Positions 5,333 to 5,871 of a stretch of 5,871 nucleotides of DNA are shown one piece after another (positions within the stretch are counted from its first letter, which is position 1; every line of letters starts with the position of its first letter). The stretch spans positions 1-5,871 of the forward strand of contig NZ_CAKVKB010000173.1 in NCBI RefSeq assembly GCF_934754915.1, written 5' to 3'. The notes beneath the pieces are model-generated. The model saw nothing but the letters and a program-made list of their open reading frames with translations. It ran no database searches and had not been told where the DNA came from. The stretch comes from an uncultured Clostridium sp. (GTDB taxonomy: Bacteria > Bacillota > Clostridia > Clostridiales > Clostridiaceae). The translations under genes were made by a program, and so were the position numbers.

Positions 5333-5871
5333 GTGGAAAAAGTAAATGGTGATTATCAGAAAGCATTGATAAAAAAAATAAATATAACCATATTATTATC
5401 TTATTTAATTTTATGCGTTTTATTTTACGTTTTAGCTGGTGAGCAATTGCATTTTAGAAAATCTAGAGGAAATGTTGAAAGGCCTGTGCCCAATTCAGCA
5501 ACAATAGAGTTGATAAAAGGATGTTCGGTATCAGAAACTTTTATAAATGATATACAAATAGTCGAAAAGTTTACTGTGGATTTTGGAGATTACAAGAGAG
5601 TAAATAAAGGTAAATTTAATGTTACATTAAAAGATTTGAATACTGATTCTATAATATTAAGTCAAGATATAAATGGGGAAGAGATAAAAGAAGGAAATAC
5701 TAATGAATTTTCTTTAGAACAGCCTTTACAAGGATTATATAATCATAAAATGTCAATAGAGATTAAAGCTATAGATGGTGATGTTGGTTCATCAATTACT
5801 CCTCTTATGAGAAATGAAAATATATATGAAAATACTCAATTATTTTTTAATAATGAACCAGTGGATGGAAT
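5333..5871 (+). CDS. membrane-anchored protein of polysaccharide locus, 3' end outside window
   Basis: From the GTG at 5333 the frame is open to the window end (179 full codons), starting MEKVNGDYQKALIKKINITI. A short basic cytoplasmic N-terminus is followed by one strong membrane helix, about residues 18-35 (ITILLSYLILCVLFYVLA). The rest would lie outside the cell: it alternates short beta-like strands (IELIKGCSVSETFI, FTVDFGDYKRVNKGKFNVTLKDLN, HKMSIEIKAIDGDVG), suggesting a beta-sandwich domain. This layout recalls the N-terminus of large multi-spanning membrane proteins of clostridial surface-polysaccharide loci (YfhO-like or O-antigen polymerase-like), in which an extracytoplasmic domain follows the first helix. 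That link is from general pattern only. No catalytic motif is visible in this part. It lies nine bases after the WavE-like gene and is probably cotranscribed with it. Confidence 0.7.
   Translation, partial: MEKVNGDYQKALIKKINITILLSYLILCVLFYVLAGEQLHFRKSRGNVERPVPNSATIELIKGCSVSETFINDIQIVEKFTVDFGDYKRVNKGKFNVTLKDLNTDSIILSQDINGEEIKEGNTNEFSLEQPLQGLYNHKMSIEIKAIDGDVGSSITPLMRNENIYENTQLFFNNEPVDG

Noticed and set aside
1..5871. CRISPR array, tRNA, rRNA, riboswitch or toxin-antitoxin pair
   Set aside because: No regularly spaced repeats, cloverleaf-like sequences, conserved riboswitch cores or paired small toxin/antitoxin frames were seen on either strand.

Overview
The window is strongly AT-rich, with Gram-positive-style Shine-Dalgarno sites (GGAGG, AGGAG) and sigma-A-like promoters. 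The protein families (Rpn-type nuclease, short coiled-coil protein, polysaccharide glycosyltransferases) fit a clostridial Firmicute, most likely Clostridium sensu stricto. This is an inference from style and family content; a Fusobacterium-like host cannot be excluded.

Layout. (1) 1-267, minus strand: the first 89 codons of a coiled-coil protein of unknown function, with its own extended -10 promoter. (2) 268-615: intergenic DNA with a heptamer/hairpin repeat and a possible 15-codon ORF. (3) 616-1506, plus strand: an Rpn/PDDEXK-family 'recombination-promoting nuclease/putative transposase' gene, followed by a second, decayed copy of the same repeat. (4) 1601-1645: a 15-bp-stem hairpin that probably terminates transcription from both sides. 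(5) 4224-1654, minus strand: a tight two-gene operon, a family 4 (GT-B) glycosyltransferase followed with no gap by a membrane polyprenyl-phosphate sugar-1-phosphate transferase, preceded by a good promoter. (6) 4225-4498: a divergent intergenic region with a second good promoter facing right. (7) 4499-5323, plus strand: a WavE-like polysaccharide gene that seems to lack its 5' end. (8) 5333-5871, plus strand: the start of a GTG-initiated, membrane-anchored protein that runs off the window.

How the parts fit. The two minus-strand genes form a coherent surface polysaccharide (capsule/EPS) unit: the phosphotransferase would load the first sugar-phosphate on undecaprenyl phosphate, and the family 4 enzyme would add a later sugar. 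The WavE-like gene and the membrane protein are probably from the same or an adjacent polysaccharide locus, read in the other direction. The rpn gene with its flanking repeats looks like a separate accessory insertion between conserved and polysaccharide DNA.

I see no tRNA, rRNA, CRISPR array, known riboswitch or complete insertion sequence. I do not see convincing evidence for a wholly new system. The most interesting points are the truncated WavE-like gene behind an intact promoter and the matched repeats flanking rpn.
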